64,000 nt of DNA, taken from Blastomyces gilchristii SLH14081 (taxonomy: Eukaryota > Ascomycota > Eurotiomycetes > Onygenales > Ajellomycetaceae). Position numbers and translations under genes: made by a program. Shown piece by piece: positions 48,890-61,113 of this stretch. The notes below the pieces were generated by a model that worked only from the letters and a program-made list of their open reading frames with translations, had not been told where the DNA came from and did not search any database. Within the stretch, counting starts at the first letter, position 1. Each line of letters begins with the position of its first letter. The stretch spans positions 1,368,795-1,432,794 of the forward strand of contig NW_003101669.1 in assembly GCF_000003855.2 (NCBI RefSeq), read 5' to 3'.

Positions 48890-50182
48890 ATGCCCGCCCA
48901 AGCTGACCTCAGCGTCTCCAACCTCTTTTCTTTCAACAAGCATGTCGCCCTGGTGACTGGAGGCGCCTCTGGGCTCGGCGAGATGGCTTCGCAGGGCCTG
49001 GTGCAGAACGGCGCCCGAGTCATCATTGCGAGCCGCAAGGAAGCCGAACTGAAGAAATGCGCGGACCGATTAAACAAACTCGGTCCCGGAACATGCGAGT
49101 ACATCGTTGCCGATTTGAAGGATAAGGCTGGCTGTGATTATCTGGCTACAGAGGTTAAAAAGAGAACGGATAGGTTGACGGTTTTAGTTAATAATACGGG
49201 CGTTACTTGGTGAGTGAAACCCAGGAGTGCTTTAGAGCATTTGATTGATAGGTTTTTCCTAACTGGTAATTGTAACAGGGGTGCGTCGTATGAGGACTTC
49301 CCAGAGACTGGTTGGGATAAGGTTATGGCATTGAATGTTAAGTCCATTTTCTATTGTGAGTTAAGTCCCGCCCGCATGCAGGCTATCAAAGTTTCTCTAT
49401 CGTCTTGCTAACTTGGTTAACAACAGTAACCGTTGGGTAAGCCATGGCTACGACGAGGAAACCCTCTATATGGTGTATGATATTGACTGAAGATGCCGAT
49501 ACAGAGTCCTACCACTTCTCAAGAAAGCCGCCTCGCCGGATATGCCATCCCGTGTGATTAATATCGCATCGATGGCAGGCATTTCAACTCTCGACCCTAC
49601 CGCCGCGGACGATGGAGGTCTGTCCGCACCAGGAACCGGACCATTTAGCTGTATGTTAACCTGCCTGGTCCCTGTGCTTCCAAGCCTCCTTGGTGACACT
49701 CTCATAATCCCGTACTAATATTGGACCCCTTTCTTTTTTTTTAAAATGCAGATGGTCCCTCAAAGGCGGCTTGTATCCACCTTTCCCGGCAACAATCGTC
49801 AAAGTTCGCCCCAATGAACATCATGGTGAACTGCGTGTGCCCGTAAGTGAAAGCTCCATGTTTCCCAACCAATCTTCAGAAAACACAGCATAGAAGCTAG
49901 TTCAGACTTGCACATGTACAAGCGGCATAACCCTGACTGACGTTTCACTCTTGTAGCGGTGTCTTCCCCTCCCGAATGTCGAACTTCGGCATCGAGAAAT
50001 ATCTCGATACCCTCCTTGACGCACAACCCACTGGCCGCGTTGGCAAGCCTGAGGACTTTGCCGCTCTGATTTTGTTCCTTTGCAGCTACGGCGCATCACA
50101 TTTGACTGGGAACGTTATTGAGCTTGACGGTGGAAGCAGCCGGAGTGGGTGGAGAAGTGGATCGAGGCAAAAGAAGCTATAG
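48890..50182 (+). CDS. Short-chain dehydrogenase/reductase (classical SDR)
   Basis: NAD(P)-dependent oxidoreductase of hydroxyl/keto groups. Six exons: 48890-49209, 49279-49355, 49427-49436, 49505-49650, 49752-49842, 49957-50182; 289 residues with every phase matching. Exon 1 holds the cofactor loop TGGASGLGE and NNTGVTW, the usual NNAG motif with Thr for Ala. Exon 2 is GASYEDFPETGWDKVMALNV then KSIFY. Exon 3 is only ten bases (TAACCGTTGG) and supplies L-T-V-G before VLPLLKKAA. Exon 4 holds the catalytic Ser region VINIASMAGIS. Exon 5 begins YGPSKAACIHLSR (catalytic Tyr and Lys). Exon 6 starts GVFPSRMSNFGIEKY and ends LTGNVIELDGGSS plus a basic tail. Close in style to fungal SDRs of unknown substrate. 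Confidence 0.93.
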
Positions 50183-50635
50183 AGCACGAGTGTACGGGTA
50201 AAAGGGTGGATAAATTCGTTATGTTTATTGGGGATACGAGCTACTTTAGTTATAGAGCCGAGCGTGTCCCATTTCCTTTTCTTTTGTGAGGGCGGACTGC
50301 TTCCATGTCCAAACATAAAATTACACCACATTGGAATATTCAAGAGATTGCAAAATACCTTCCATGCTATGAATTCGTATTGTATAATTTTGAGAAAACG
50401 CAGGTTCTCAGATTCAGAATGATATAAAAATTCTATACATTCGCATCATCTCATCCTTTTACAGTCCATATATCGCACACAATGCTACCATTTGCATTCC
50501 AGGGCTCTGTTCATAACAGTCATTAATTGTGGAAAAATCCACGTTGAAGATCGTTCTACCACAACCCTCTCCCGCTCAAAATTGGTTATTTTATCGCTTT
50601 AAAGAGCATTGTTAACCTCAAGCATCATTGCTCAG
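50183..50635. terminator. Convergent intergenic region
   Basis: About 450 bp between the 3' ends of the SDR (plus) and the MFS gene (minus). AT-rich, no ORF supported. Confidence 0.4.
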
Positions 50636-52068
50636 TCACATCCACTGTAACCGACGTGCAACATAGCTGCCACCCCCAATTACCCCGGTTACTCCCGTGA
50701 ACACAATAAGTGTCCCATAACCACTACCGTAACCATAGCCCGCTTGGCCTTTCCAAGGCATGTTCTTAAGAAGTGCTTCACTCAAAGGACCCGAGACAAT
50801 ATTACCAATGCCTCTGCCCGCGGATAGCCAGGCTAAAACCATGGTTGAATCAGCTGAGGCCTTTTTCTCAACAATGTCGCGCATGATTCCCGGCCAAGTG
50901 CTTGTATATGATCCCGCGAAGAGTCCATAGACCACCGCGAAAACGAGGAGGGGGGCCAGCGATACAGAAAATCCCCACAGGAGGAATACTCCCAGACTTG
51001 ATCCGATCGTGGAAAGTAAAATGCACGTGGTAACATCCCACTTGTCAATAATAGCCCCCATCACCACGCATCCTATCACAGATGCGACATTCAAAAGAAT
51101 AACTGCTAGTGCATCCATGCTCGTTCGAGCGCCTATGGCGCGGGCGTAGCTTGGGAGGTAAATAGATGGCAGAAAGAAGCCCAGGGCCTCAATGATATTG
51201 CATATCTCGAACAGAGCAAAGGTCCAGCTGAACACGAAACGCAGGCTGGTGGGAGGCGATCTGGGACGCTGGGAAACCGGCACACGAGGTTTGACGAAGT
51301 AGACTAGTGGGGCCGTGAACACAAAGAGCGCAACCGCGAAGGCTCGGAGGGCAACCCGGAAACCGAAACGGTCAAGCAAACTTTCCATCACAATCGGAAG
51401 GATAACGCCGCCTAGTCCCGTCCCTGCCCACATAACACCGAATGCAAGGCCTTTGCGTTTGTCGAACCAGTCCTCCATCAGAAGAATGCAGGGGGAATAC
51501 GCAATGCTCCCACCCAGCGCGTAGAAGACACCCTGCGTAACAATCAGATGCGTAACGGTCGTGGCAAAGGAGCTCATGGCCATGGCAAAGCACATCAGCA
51601 AGACACCAATGGCACAGCCAGCCCGCTGATACTTGGGCCACCGCCTGTATACGGCGAAAACAATGGGCAAGTCAAGGTACATAATTCCCTAAGGGCGACC
51701 AAATCAGTCGTTCCACTTACAGAATATGCCGCTGGAAGCCGTTATCTCGAAAACGAAACAAAAAGGGTTGAAAGTGGGAAAGGATGGATCATGTTTCTCA
51801 CCATGGCGCAGGTCCCGATTACAGCAATGTTCCCGGAGTCCTTGAACATGTCAAGCGAGCTATAGTAGGCTTGGAAAACTCCATATGTGAAGGCAAATCC
51901 CCATACCAGGGCCTCCATGAAAAAGCAGGCAGCCAGGAACAACCAGGCATCTTTTCCACGATCAATAAGTGCAGTTTGCGTTGCCTCGTTGGCTTGCAAT
52001 GGACCAGTTTCCACACCTTTCTCCTCGAGGTTTTCCGACGTATCTCTTCTATTCTGCAACGCCACCAT
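50636..52068 (-). CDS. MFS transporter, monocarboxylate-transporter-like
   Basis: Integral membrane carrier of the major facilitator superfamily. Two exons: 52068-51802 and 51688-50636, intron 51801-51689 (donor GTGAGA, acceptor CCTTAG), 439 residues. The N-terminal ~40 residues are cytosolic and polar. TM1 (AWLFLAACFFMEALVWGFAF) ends in TYGVFQAYY, the pattern of fungal MCT-type carriers. The splice joins VIGTCAM to GIMYLDLPIVFAVY. About twelve hydrophobic segments follow, with WFDKRKGLAFGVMWAGTGLG between TM4 and TM5 and a central loop PRVPVSQRPRSPPTS. The MCT-like family carries small carboxylates, which would suit the neighbouring acyl-CoA ligase; this link is inference. Confidence 0.92.
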
Positions 52069-52758
52069 GATATGAAAAAGGTATCACGAATGACCTAAAG
52101 CAATGTACTGTACATTCCCGCAGTCAAAAATTTAAAGAGATGTAAAAGATGGCAGTCTCGTGGAATGCTAGAGAAAGAAGCAAGGGAAATATGAGTCACT
52201 TATGGCAATGCGAGAATGGACATTCATCTTTGACTGGTTTTCCAATTGTTTCTTTTGCTTCTAGCTTTGTCTGGTAAAGTTGGGCGGGGCGGGGGTGTCA
52301 AAGGGCGTGTTTTACTTTTCCAGAACTTTCGTCAACTAGCCAAAGGGAACGTTCCTATGAGTTAGCGGAGCAGGCTTTATCATCTCGCTATCCAATCTGG
52401 CGCTGATATTCAAGAAGTCTAGATTTCTCCCACACGAGTCAACGCTGCAAGAGGATGATCTCAGGGACACCATGGGCTTATTGCGAGAACCTGGCACCCG
52501 AATAATAGCTCCCGTTACGAGGCTATGTGCGTTTACCCTGTGTCAAGACCAATGTGTCGTCTTGCAAAAAGGCATTATGTACTCCGTACAGAGTTCTCTG
52601 TGATGGTGTTATAATTATAAACTGGTTCCTCCGTTCAATCGACAACGTACGTTGGGACAAGCGAAGAAGCGTCTAGCACGCGCTAATCGCGCTAATTTTG
52701 TCGTGACTTCTACAAATCAACCAGCGGCAGGACTAGGTGTGTAACTTATCCATGATTC

Positions 52759-52812
<54 letters not shown>

Positions 52813-52877
52813 TACTATTACCTTTTTGTTCAACTAACTGGAATCAGGCACACAAATCTCCGATTTCTTAGATCTTC
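52069..52877. other. Intergenic with (AAT)n microsatellite
   Basis: Includes the MFS promoter side, TACTCCGTA (52580-52588) and a long (AAT)n run at about 52759-52811. No ORF supported. Confidence 0.6.
52759..52811. repeat. (AAT)n microsatellite
   Basis: About eighteen perfect AAT/ATA triplets. Confidence 0.9.
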
Positions 52878-54259
52878 TTACGCGCCATTATGCGAAGCCA
52901 AAGTCGCGCGGCTCACTGAGTATTCAGTCGTTCTTGTTATGTACCCCCCACTTCCACCCGGCCGCAAGATCTGTCTTTGCTCCTCATCCATGCTTCCGCC
53001 ATTGGTTGGTGATGATCGGCTCACATCTTTCATGACATATGTGGTTCGATGAACGTCGTCGTCGTCGTCGCCAAGATCATAACCCATTGAAGCCTGCCGT
53101 TTGCTGCGAGAGCTTTGCTCCCCGTAACGCTTTCTTCCAGAGTATCCCCCGCCATACGTATGGGTATTAGATGGTGTCGAAAGACCACTCATGACACCGA
53201 ACTTTCGCAGCATTTTCTCAAACGTTGATTTCAGAGGTGGTAGTGATGCAGCAAAGAGACCAGCATTGAATTCGGCTCTATGTGAAGATCAGGTATGTCC
53301 TTAAATAAGAGGAGTAGGGACAACACTCACTTCACCCAGAGTGTCAAATTCACGGCCGCATATGTCGGATCTTGAGTGTTTAGAATTGCGGATAGCTCGG
53401 TAGCTTTCGCGATTGCACATGCAGTGGCACTACGCAGATGTCAGTCAAGGGCTACGGTCAGTTGGTAAGCAAAACCCATGTGGCCTCACGTTAAACCGAT
53501 CATAAAAACACCCCGCAGTGCCCATTTATTGTATCGGGAAACCCTGACTTTGGAAAGGTATACGAGGGGCCCAATCGAGAAGGCCAAGTCCGTGACAATA
53601 TTGCCAGCTTGATATTATCAGTAATAGCACAGATGGATCGTCTCAATGCTTATTTACTCACTGGTCTGGAGGTATGACATGACTAACGAGACCTTTCGAG
53701 GCCAGCAAGTCCCCGGGAGCGTTGGGTCTTTATTCCACGCTTTTTCGATAGGCTTGCAGCCTGCGAAAGTGGTAGGGAAAACAGTCAAGTTTACGATTAG
53801 ACTGATCACAATGCACGCAATAATACCAAAATTGAAAAACTTGCTCAAGTTGAGCCGAAGCAGTGAACTGCCAATTCCAACTTTCAAGAGGGCCATAGCA
53901 ACACCATTGCAAAAAATCGCAAAGGTCGAATATTTCATGCACTGAACCACGTCGGCTATGTCGAGCGTCAGGAACGGCTTCCCACTCCCATACAAAACAC
54001 CGGCAATCGTTAAGCCTTGACCCGCAAGACCTGCTAGCTATCATGCTATCAGTTCACATTTCTCCTAATCGTAGGGTTCCTGAGAGCGTACCATTGCAAA
54101 ACAGATGAGAAAGTCATCCCATCCAAAAGGTCTAGTAGCGGCATATCGGGCCCAGAATCGAGCAAGGACAAACACAGTTCCAAAGACAGTCAAAAAGCAT
54201 GACACTCCCATTAACTCAGGCCCACGGTCCCGTAGTGCGGTCGGCCCTGGAGCATCCAT
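52878..54259 (-). CDS. Fungal rhodopsin-domain (PTH11-like) integral membrane protein
   Basis: Five exons: 54259-54092, 54037-53662, 53607-53490, 53429-53331, 53277-52878; 386 residues with consistent phases. Exon 1 (MDAPGPTALRDRGPELMGVS) gives the first helix CFLTVFGTVFVLARFWARY and the family mark FGWDDFLICFAM. Exon 2 has DVVQCMKYSTFAIFCNGVAM, FFNFGIIACIVISLIVNLT and the conserved CKPIEKAWN. Exons 3 and 4 give NIVTDLAFSIGPLVYLSKVR, KWALRGVFMIGLT and AAVNLTLW. The exon 5 end is a cytosolic tail rich in Gly, Ser and Arg (GGGYSGRKRYGEQSSRSKRQ). Seven TM segments are expected. Members of this family are found near many fungal secondary-metabolite clusters and among PTH11-type receptors; the ligand or role here is unknown. 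No CFEM domain is seen. Confidence 0.9.
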
Positions 54260-57200
54260 ACTTGACAGTGAAGCTCGAATTTTCCTATTTCATTGGAGGG
54301 TCGATTGATCTCATCAGTTCAAAAGATCAGATTTCTCCTGAAGGGCAGATCGGATCAGAAGATCAGTGGGGAGGATTTCTCGGGTCGATGATCACAAGAA
54401 TTAGGATTATTAGCGGGCGAACCACACATAATGAACTGTCTAATCCAAAAAATGGAGCTGGAAAAATCGCCTGCTCTATGTAGTGCGAAATAATCGACAC
54501 ATTCCCCATGTGGACTCCACGAGGCTAATAGCCTCTTCGCTTGGCCTCAAAGAGGAGGAACTGCTTGGATTATTCGGGATGGAAGCATTTTAGTAACTGG
54601 GGGCAATTCCACTAAAGTCGGAGGTAATGCAACCTTTGGCCCTCAGGAGTCAGGACTTGCCCCTGGTCAAACCCCTTCCACCAAGCCCGCCCAGGACCAC
54701 AAGGATGGGTTTGGTGGGTTTTGTCAGGTTAATAGGAAGAGAAAGGCGAAAAAATGGCAAGCTTGCATATTTTGGCTGAGGATTGACATCGCGGTTCTCT
54801 GATATCTTTGCTCTCAATGGGGAGGCTGGACTTTGCTAGATGAGAGGCTCCCAGAATGCTCCGGTCAGAAATAACAAACTTCACAGCAACTAAATGGCTT
54901 AGGCTATAATTAAAGAGCGCCAGGAGCCCAATAATTCTTCACAAATTGTCCGAAATCAGTGGGCCAATCGAAATGTGAACTAAACTTAATAGTGCCAGCC
55001 TCTCCCTTTTGAGTTTCCCCATTCTAAGATCAGGGTCAAACCTTCTGAAGAAGAACATTGGTTTCGCCAATTGACAACATGCCCGCTTCAGTGCTCCAGG
55101 TGCGCCACCCAGGGACTCGGGGAGGAAGCATTGAAGCTTCGTTTGTCCAAGGAAGCAAGGGTCGATTTTCGAAACCTCCCTCAAGAATCTCCATGGATTT
55201 GGCCGAACTCCCGACCGCCAGCAAGTGCGTGGCGCAGCCTACGCTGGAAGTGCCGAACGGCCTTGGAACTTGGATGTGAAACAGGATCGTGGTTGGCCGG
55301 ACTCTTGTCGATGTAAACAGTGGGGGGAGTCGGAAAAAATTGCCCAAAGCTTGACACGCATGCAAACACATCCAACTAGAAGCCGCCGCTGTCTCCGTGT
55401 TTAGGTCATGATATCAGGAGGCCCCAAAAAGAATCCCACTCTTTATCATCGGCACTGGATCATCGGGTATGTGCGGATGCTTTTCGGTCCCACACATGTT
55501 ATGATTCGCCGCGTCTGATTCGACACCTACGCCGCGTATTATTCCTGCGAGAGAGTGGAGGTGTTCAAATGGCACTAACCTTTTTTTTTATGAACTCTAT
55601 CGGTATGGCTGGCATTCAAAGCGGGAGGCTTGTTTCTTGTTTCTTTAAACAGCGTGCAGGGGCTATTCCTTGTCACCCATAAAAGAAAGTCAAGACTCGC
55701 TGAGGTCCCAAATTGGGAATCAACAATCATATCATGGCTGCTGAGTGTTCTCTGCAAAGAACAGAATAATCAGTCACAGGGAGAACATTCTCACCATCCG
55801 GTCCGGTTGCTCACAACATTGTTATTGTAGTTCTTACTCCAAAGCTTGTGAAGCGACCGTGCGAACAACTTCGAGGGTTGTGATTGGCTTCTCTGGTGGT
55901 TCACCAGCTTCACCAAGTGGACGGCAGGGACATAATAAAAAATGCGCTGCTTTTTAGCTTCACCACAGTGGAGCAGAAACTGCCAGCTTTTCGCACATTC
56001 ATCTCGGAGAGAATCAGGACTTTCCTTTTACAGTCATAGTCATAGGAGGTCTATGACACCAGGGTAGGTAGGCTGATTGATACCTCGGCTTCCCCTCCTC
56101 AGATCTCGCCCCTTTTTTCCCCTTGACTTCGCACTTGGCACGAGGACGCTAGATACTGCGTTCGTCATCCTAGGGCTGCATTATTATTCAAGCTGCAAAT
56201 CTCACTTCACACTGTTCGCAGTGGGCTAAGTAGTGATCAGGAAGGGCTGGACAAGAGGGTCAACTGGAGCTAAGTGGCCGGTTGCGCCTGTTCATTCGCC
56301 GCATAATGATCAATTTTCCGAATTATATCTTCTTGGGCGTCAAACTTCCCGAGAGGACGAACATCCTGTCCATCCGCCAACCGAAAGTTTCGTGATCTCG
56401 GCATTATTGTTTTAATAATATGCATAGGTTCATTCAGTGGAAGGTCGAAAGAAAGCCTTTGGTTTTTTTTAGCGCATGCCTCGCGCGGCATCGATTTTCT
56501 CTTCAAATCCCATTGGTTCTACTAGCCGCGCTAAGATGATAGTTATTAGTCTATTTATTTTCTTTTTTCATGCCTTGGCAGCTGCTCTCATTGAAACAAT
56601 AGCGGACCGAGGTGAAAAGCTGAACGGGTTCTATATCCCTTTCGCACGGCGTGCACTCTTCACAAAGCTGAACAAATTGTCAGCAGCTACCATCAGGAGC
56701 TCGAAACGGATTCTCCACATCCCCTGATCTTTCGGAGCTAAATTATGCCCAGTTCAAGATTACCTGGATAAAATACAAACTGGATTATTTGGAGACCGAT
56801 TTTACTATGTAGTCTTGATCGCCCCAGACAGACCGTGTGTTATATGGCTTGGGTTACATGGAGCTTTTGAGCGGGCCTCCCCGGCACGAGCTGGGTGAGA
56901 AATAATTGCTCGCCGACTTCTTTGTCCCATTTTTTGTTTTTGCATAAAAGTCCCATGCGAGCCCATCTCCATTTCGATGAAGGAGATACCATAGAGTCGC
57001 GAGGAATGGAAGATCAAAAATAGGGGCACGCTCCAAGCAAACCAAAAAGAACTGGCGCCTTCTCACCTGGTCAACTGTTCCGAGTCAAAATATCCCTTAC
57101 TCAACCCAATTTCTCCAAAACCCTTTCGGGCCCCAGCCAGGTCGGGGTGGCCGTAACCGAGCGGCGGGGAGGAACTCTCGCCAGGCCCAGACCAGCGGAA

Positions 57201-58932
57201 AAGCATTCAGTGAGGTGGCATCGGGCTCCTCCGTCAGATATGAAGAGGGGCTTTTTAGACATCCCCCTTTTCCTGTGGAGTTCAACGAGTCATGACCGTC
57301 AGTCTCCCGTTGGCTTGGTGCGATCCAGCCTTTCTCACATGCAGAACAAATCAAAATACAACTAAAATAGTGCTTTATATAAGGGCAGTAGAAGGGACAC
57401 ATCCGTGGAAGTATGGTTGCCAGCTCGCCCAAGATTTCTTTCGAGGGAAAGAGAGAAGAAAGGGGAAAAGCCTGAATTTCATCACTCAGCCGATTCCACC
57501 CTTTGGCTAGTTATAATTAAACTGTCCAGAACACTCAAACCTGATGTGTACCCTGATCAAAAAGTCGATTCCTTTTCTCAAAATTTTAATCATGAAATCT
57601 TCAAGTTTTAGAAAACGAATTCAAAATCAACGGGTTTCTACAGAGTGTATTATTCTCAACTCAGCAGTTTCTGACCGTTTAACCTGCTAACTGGTACGCA
57701 AGCAGGAAATTAAAATGGTACCTCTTGATGCTGTATGACAGCTCTCGTGGCCCGATTATTATTTCCAGATTAACAAACTACTCCTCTGAGAATCTACCTG
57801 AGATAGGACTTTATGTCGCTACACTACCCGTCAGGGCCCTCACTGATCAGCGATCATCCCTTACCATTGAATATTAACAAGATGTCTAAAAAGCCGGTGA
57901 AAAAAAAATACTCGCTCGTATCTTCTTCAACTGTAATTGGGATAAAAGTTAAAACCTACCCCCACCCCTGACTGATCCCCCTCCGACCATTTACTGTGTA
58001 ATTGGAGCTAAATGACGACGAAGAAAAAGACGCATGAAAATATCGGTGAGCGGTGGTGGCATATAGATCTAAGAAGGCAAGCAGAATTGCAACCCTCCAG
58101 CACCAACCTCCTCCTCCCCTCTCCCCCAAAAGCAAGAAGACATAACTACCTCAATAATATGATATTCTCCGTCCGTTCAGTGATATATCTAGGAGTTGAG
58201 AAGAGACCGAACCTCGCTCACTTAGAGTTTCGTATGTTCGTCCCTACTTTAGTTACCGTTAGTTACCCTGGATGCGCCCTGACCTGTCAGTTAAACATTT
58301 ATGGACGGTGGAGCCAGTGCGCAGAGGCAATAATAATAATAATGGTTCAATCCGAACCCCTCCCTCTCTACAAAACGGCTTCTGCCCACGTTCCGTTGGC
58401 CAAGGTAGATTCCAATCAACAGCGCTCTCGCGGCTAACCCCTCCGCCCTCACTACCGAGAACGCAAGGCCCCCTTTCCCCTGCTTGTTGCCTCATGGCTT
58501 ACGGATACTATGAGGCCTTGCAGAACGCCCGGGGGATCGGCAACGGCGGTAACTGGACAGTTTCTGTCCCTGAACGAGCAAGCCAACCCGCAAAATCAGC
58601 ATTCTGGTTTCGTGGATTGGATGCTCTGTTCGCTTGTCGAATGGCGCTTGTACCTCACTAACTTCCACACCCTCATATCCCACGTGTCGTTGGAGTTAGC
58701 GGGTGGGCCCAGCTTGGGTGGGTGTGCATAGAAGTCAGCGGGAAAAGAGGTCCGACCTCCTCATATAGGTATCCCATCATTCTTAGCTCATTTGTTCTTA
58801 TATGAATAGAGCATGTATCCCCGTTGTTCTGCATTCTTTTTGTCGATCAGTTCAGTCACTCATTCGGTTTCTTTTCTGTAAGCCTCCATTTCTTTTTTAA
58901 AAAAATTATTTGTTTTTGAATGGTCTAGAACC
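54260..58932. other. 4.7-kb intergenic region, no gene seen
   Basis: Read on both strands. Short ORFs lack motifs and intron logic. No clear transposon ends, pseudogene or microsatellite of note except ATA triplets near 58329. Bases just before 58933 are T-rich, as in a fungal 5' UTR. Confidence 0.5.
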
Positions 58933-61113
58933 ATGTTACTCTCGTTTCGCCCCTCGGGGAGTGCTTGTGCTCTTTGGTGCGCTCTCCTCCTCTTCACATC
59001 GTTCGCTACCTCAGCAGTTTTGGTCAATGACAATGACAAACGGACACTTCGTGACCCTAACGCGTTTGACTACATCATTGTTGGAGGCGGTTTGACCGGT
59101 CTTGTTGCCGCGCATCGATTGTCGGAGAATCTGTTTGGTTAGTACATCTTCCTGTATTCTTTCGTTGCCTTTCCTTTCTTCTCGATTCCAATGTGAGCGA
59201 ATGAGGAATAATTTCTTTGTGACCCGCGATACATTATAAATGTGCGTGGAAACTAACTTGCATTCCGTGTAGTATCTGTGCTGGTCCTTGAATATGGCGT
59301 TATTGACCGAAGCAACAAGACGCTTATTCCCTACCTTGCCACCTCTCTAAATATCCCAGCCATGTTCGATATCAGAACGGCTCCGGAGCCAGGCCTTGAA
59401 GGTAACACCTATGCAGTCAGGGCTGGATCAGTTGCCGGTGGTGGATCGACCGTCAATGGTACGTAGATCTTTGTGTTGAGAAAGTAAAACAATGATTTTT
59501 GCACAAGCAACTTACGCTGTTTCTAGGTATGGCATATGACAGAGCATCGGTTGCCGACTATGACTCCTGGGAAGAGCTTGGAAACCGCGGCTGGGGATGG
59601 AAGGGCATGTTTCCGTATTTCAGGAAGAGTGCGGATTTCACCCCTCCGCCAAAGGCGATCGTCGATAAATACCAATACACATATGACGAGACTGCTTACG
59701 GTCACTTCAGCCCTTTGCAAGTTACGCTCCCTCACTGGCAGGCTCCCGACCAGTATAAGATGGCGGATGCCTTCACCGAGCTTGGAGTCGAGCACCTCCA
59801 GGAACATGCCAAGGGGAACGCAATTGGTCAATTCTGGGCTCCTGCTACCATTGATGCCAAAACCATGACTAGATCCTCGTCATTGACAGCATACTATGAC
59901 AAAGCCAGCTGGCGTCCAAATCTCAAAATGCTTACTAAGCACCAAGTCACTCAGCTAACATTTGATGGGGACTCCACGACGGTTACAGGCGTGAAGGCTA
60001 TCAACAGAAAGACGAATGCCGAAGTGACCTTCCGCGCGAGAAAAGAGGTTGTTATGGCTGCGGGTGCTCTTCACACCCCTCAGATCCTCCAATTGAGTGG
60101 TATTGGGCCTAAGAGTGTTGTGGAAGCTGCCGGGATCAAGTCCAGAGTCGACTTGCCAGCAGTTGGAAGCAACTTGCAGGATCATCCCGTCGCGTACTTG
60201 AACTGGAAAGTTACTAACAGCTTCCCGGAGCCAAACATCATGGCGATCAACGAGACTTTCGCTGCTGCGGCGTTGGAAGAATATCAGAACCATAGAACTG
60301 GTCCTTACACAAAGTGCCAGTCTAACACAATTGCATTCCTCTCCCTGTCCATGATCACCAATAACACTGAGGATCTGATCAATGACCTGAAATCGCAAGT
60401 AGCCTCCAATTACCTGCCCGATTCGTACACTAGCGATCTGATTGCTGGATACGAAGCTCAGCGAACCATCCTGGCCAGGCAGCTTGGAGATGGTTCTGTC
60501 TCTGCTCTCGAGTTCCCATTTAGTGGTTCAGGAATGGTGCCCAATTCGATTCAGAAGCCTCTTAGCCGTGGAACCGTGTATCTCAACCCTACAAACCCCC
60601 ATGGGGAACCTATCGTCACGTAAGTTTAACCATCTAGTAAACTAAGAAGCAAGTCACGGAAGACATCACCTGGAATTTTAATATTGACTATAATTTCAAA
60701 CCAGATACCACGCCTTCACAAACCCCTTCGATCGTGCCCAGATTGCCACCTTCATTAAATTCACTCGCCGCTACTTCAAGACAAATGCTCTTGCCGATAT
60801 GCAGCCCCAGGAGGTCTCACCAGGCGAAGACGCCCAAACTGAAGATCAAATCATCGCGAAGCTCATTGCGGGAGGCCCTCTCTCACTCTCCCCGTCTTTC
60901 GCGCATCCCAGCAGCAGTTGCCCGATGATGCCCAAGGAGAAGGGCGGCTGTGTCGGTGCTGACCTGCAGGTGTATGGAACGAAGAGGCTGAGTATCATCG
61001 ATGCTTCGATCATTCCAATCATTCCCAGTGCGCATCTGCAGGCGACTATGTATGCTATTGCTGAAAAGGCCTCAGATATCATCAAGTGGAGAGGCTTGTG
61101 GCAATGGGGGTGA
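58933..61113 (+). CDS. Secreted GMC (glucose-methanol-choline) FAD oxidoreductase
   Basis: FAD-dependent oxidation of an alcohol or sugar, probably with O2. Four exons: 58933-59137, 59273-59458, 59527-60619, 60705-61113; 630 residues. Residues 1-28 form a signal peptide (CALWCALLLFTSFATSAVL). FAD Rossmann motif YIIVGGGLTGLVAAHRLSE is followed by VLVLEYG. Then come the GMC signature area RAGSVAGGGSTVNG|MAYDRAS, EVVMAAGALHTPQILQLSGI and LPAVGSNLQDHPVAY. The C-terminal domain has HPSSSCPMMPKEKGGCVGAD, LSIIDASIIPIIPSAH with the catalytic His of SAHLQATMYAIAEKA. Several N-x-S/T sites are present (NET, NNT). It resembles fungal glucose-oxidase/aryl-alcohol-oxidase-type proteins; substrate unknown. 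It is separated by 4.7 kb from the membrane-protein gene, so membership in the same cluster is uncertain. Confidence 0.93.

Noticed and set aside
59955..60398. 147-codon minus-strand ORF
   Set aside because: Antisense to the GMC oxidoreductase exon 3.
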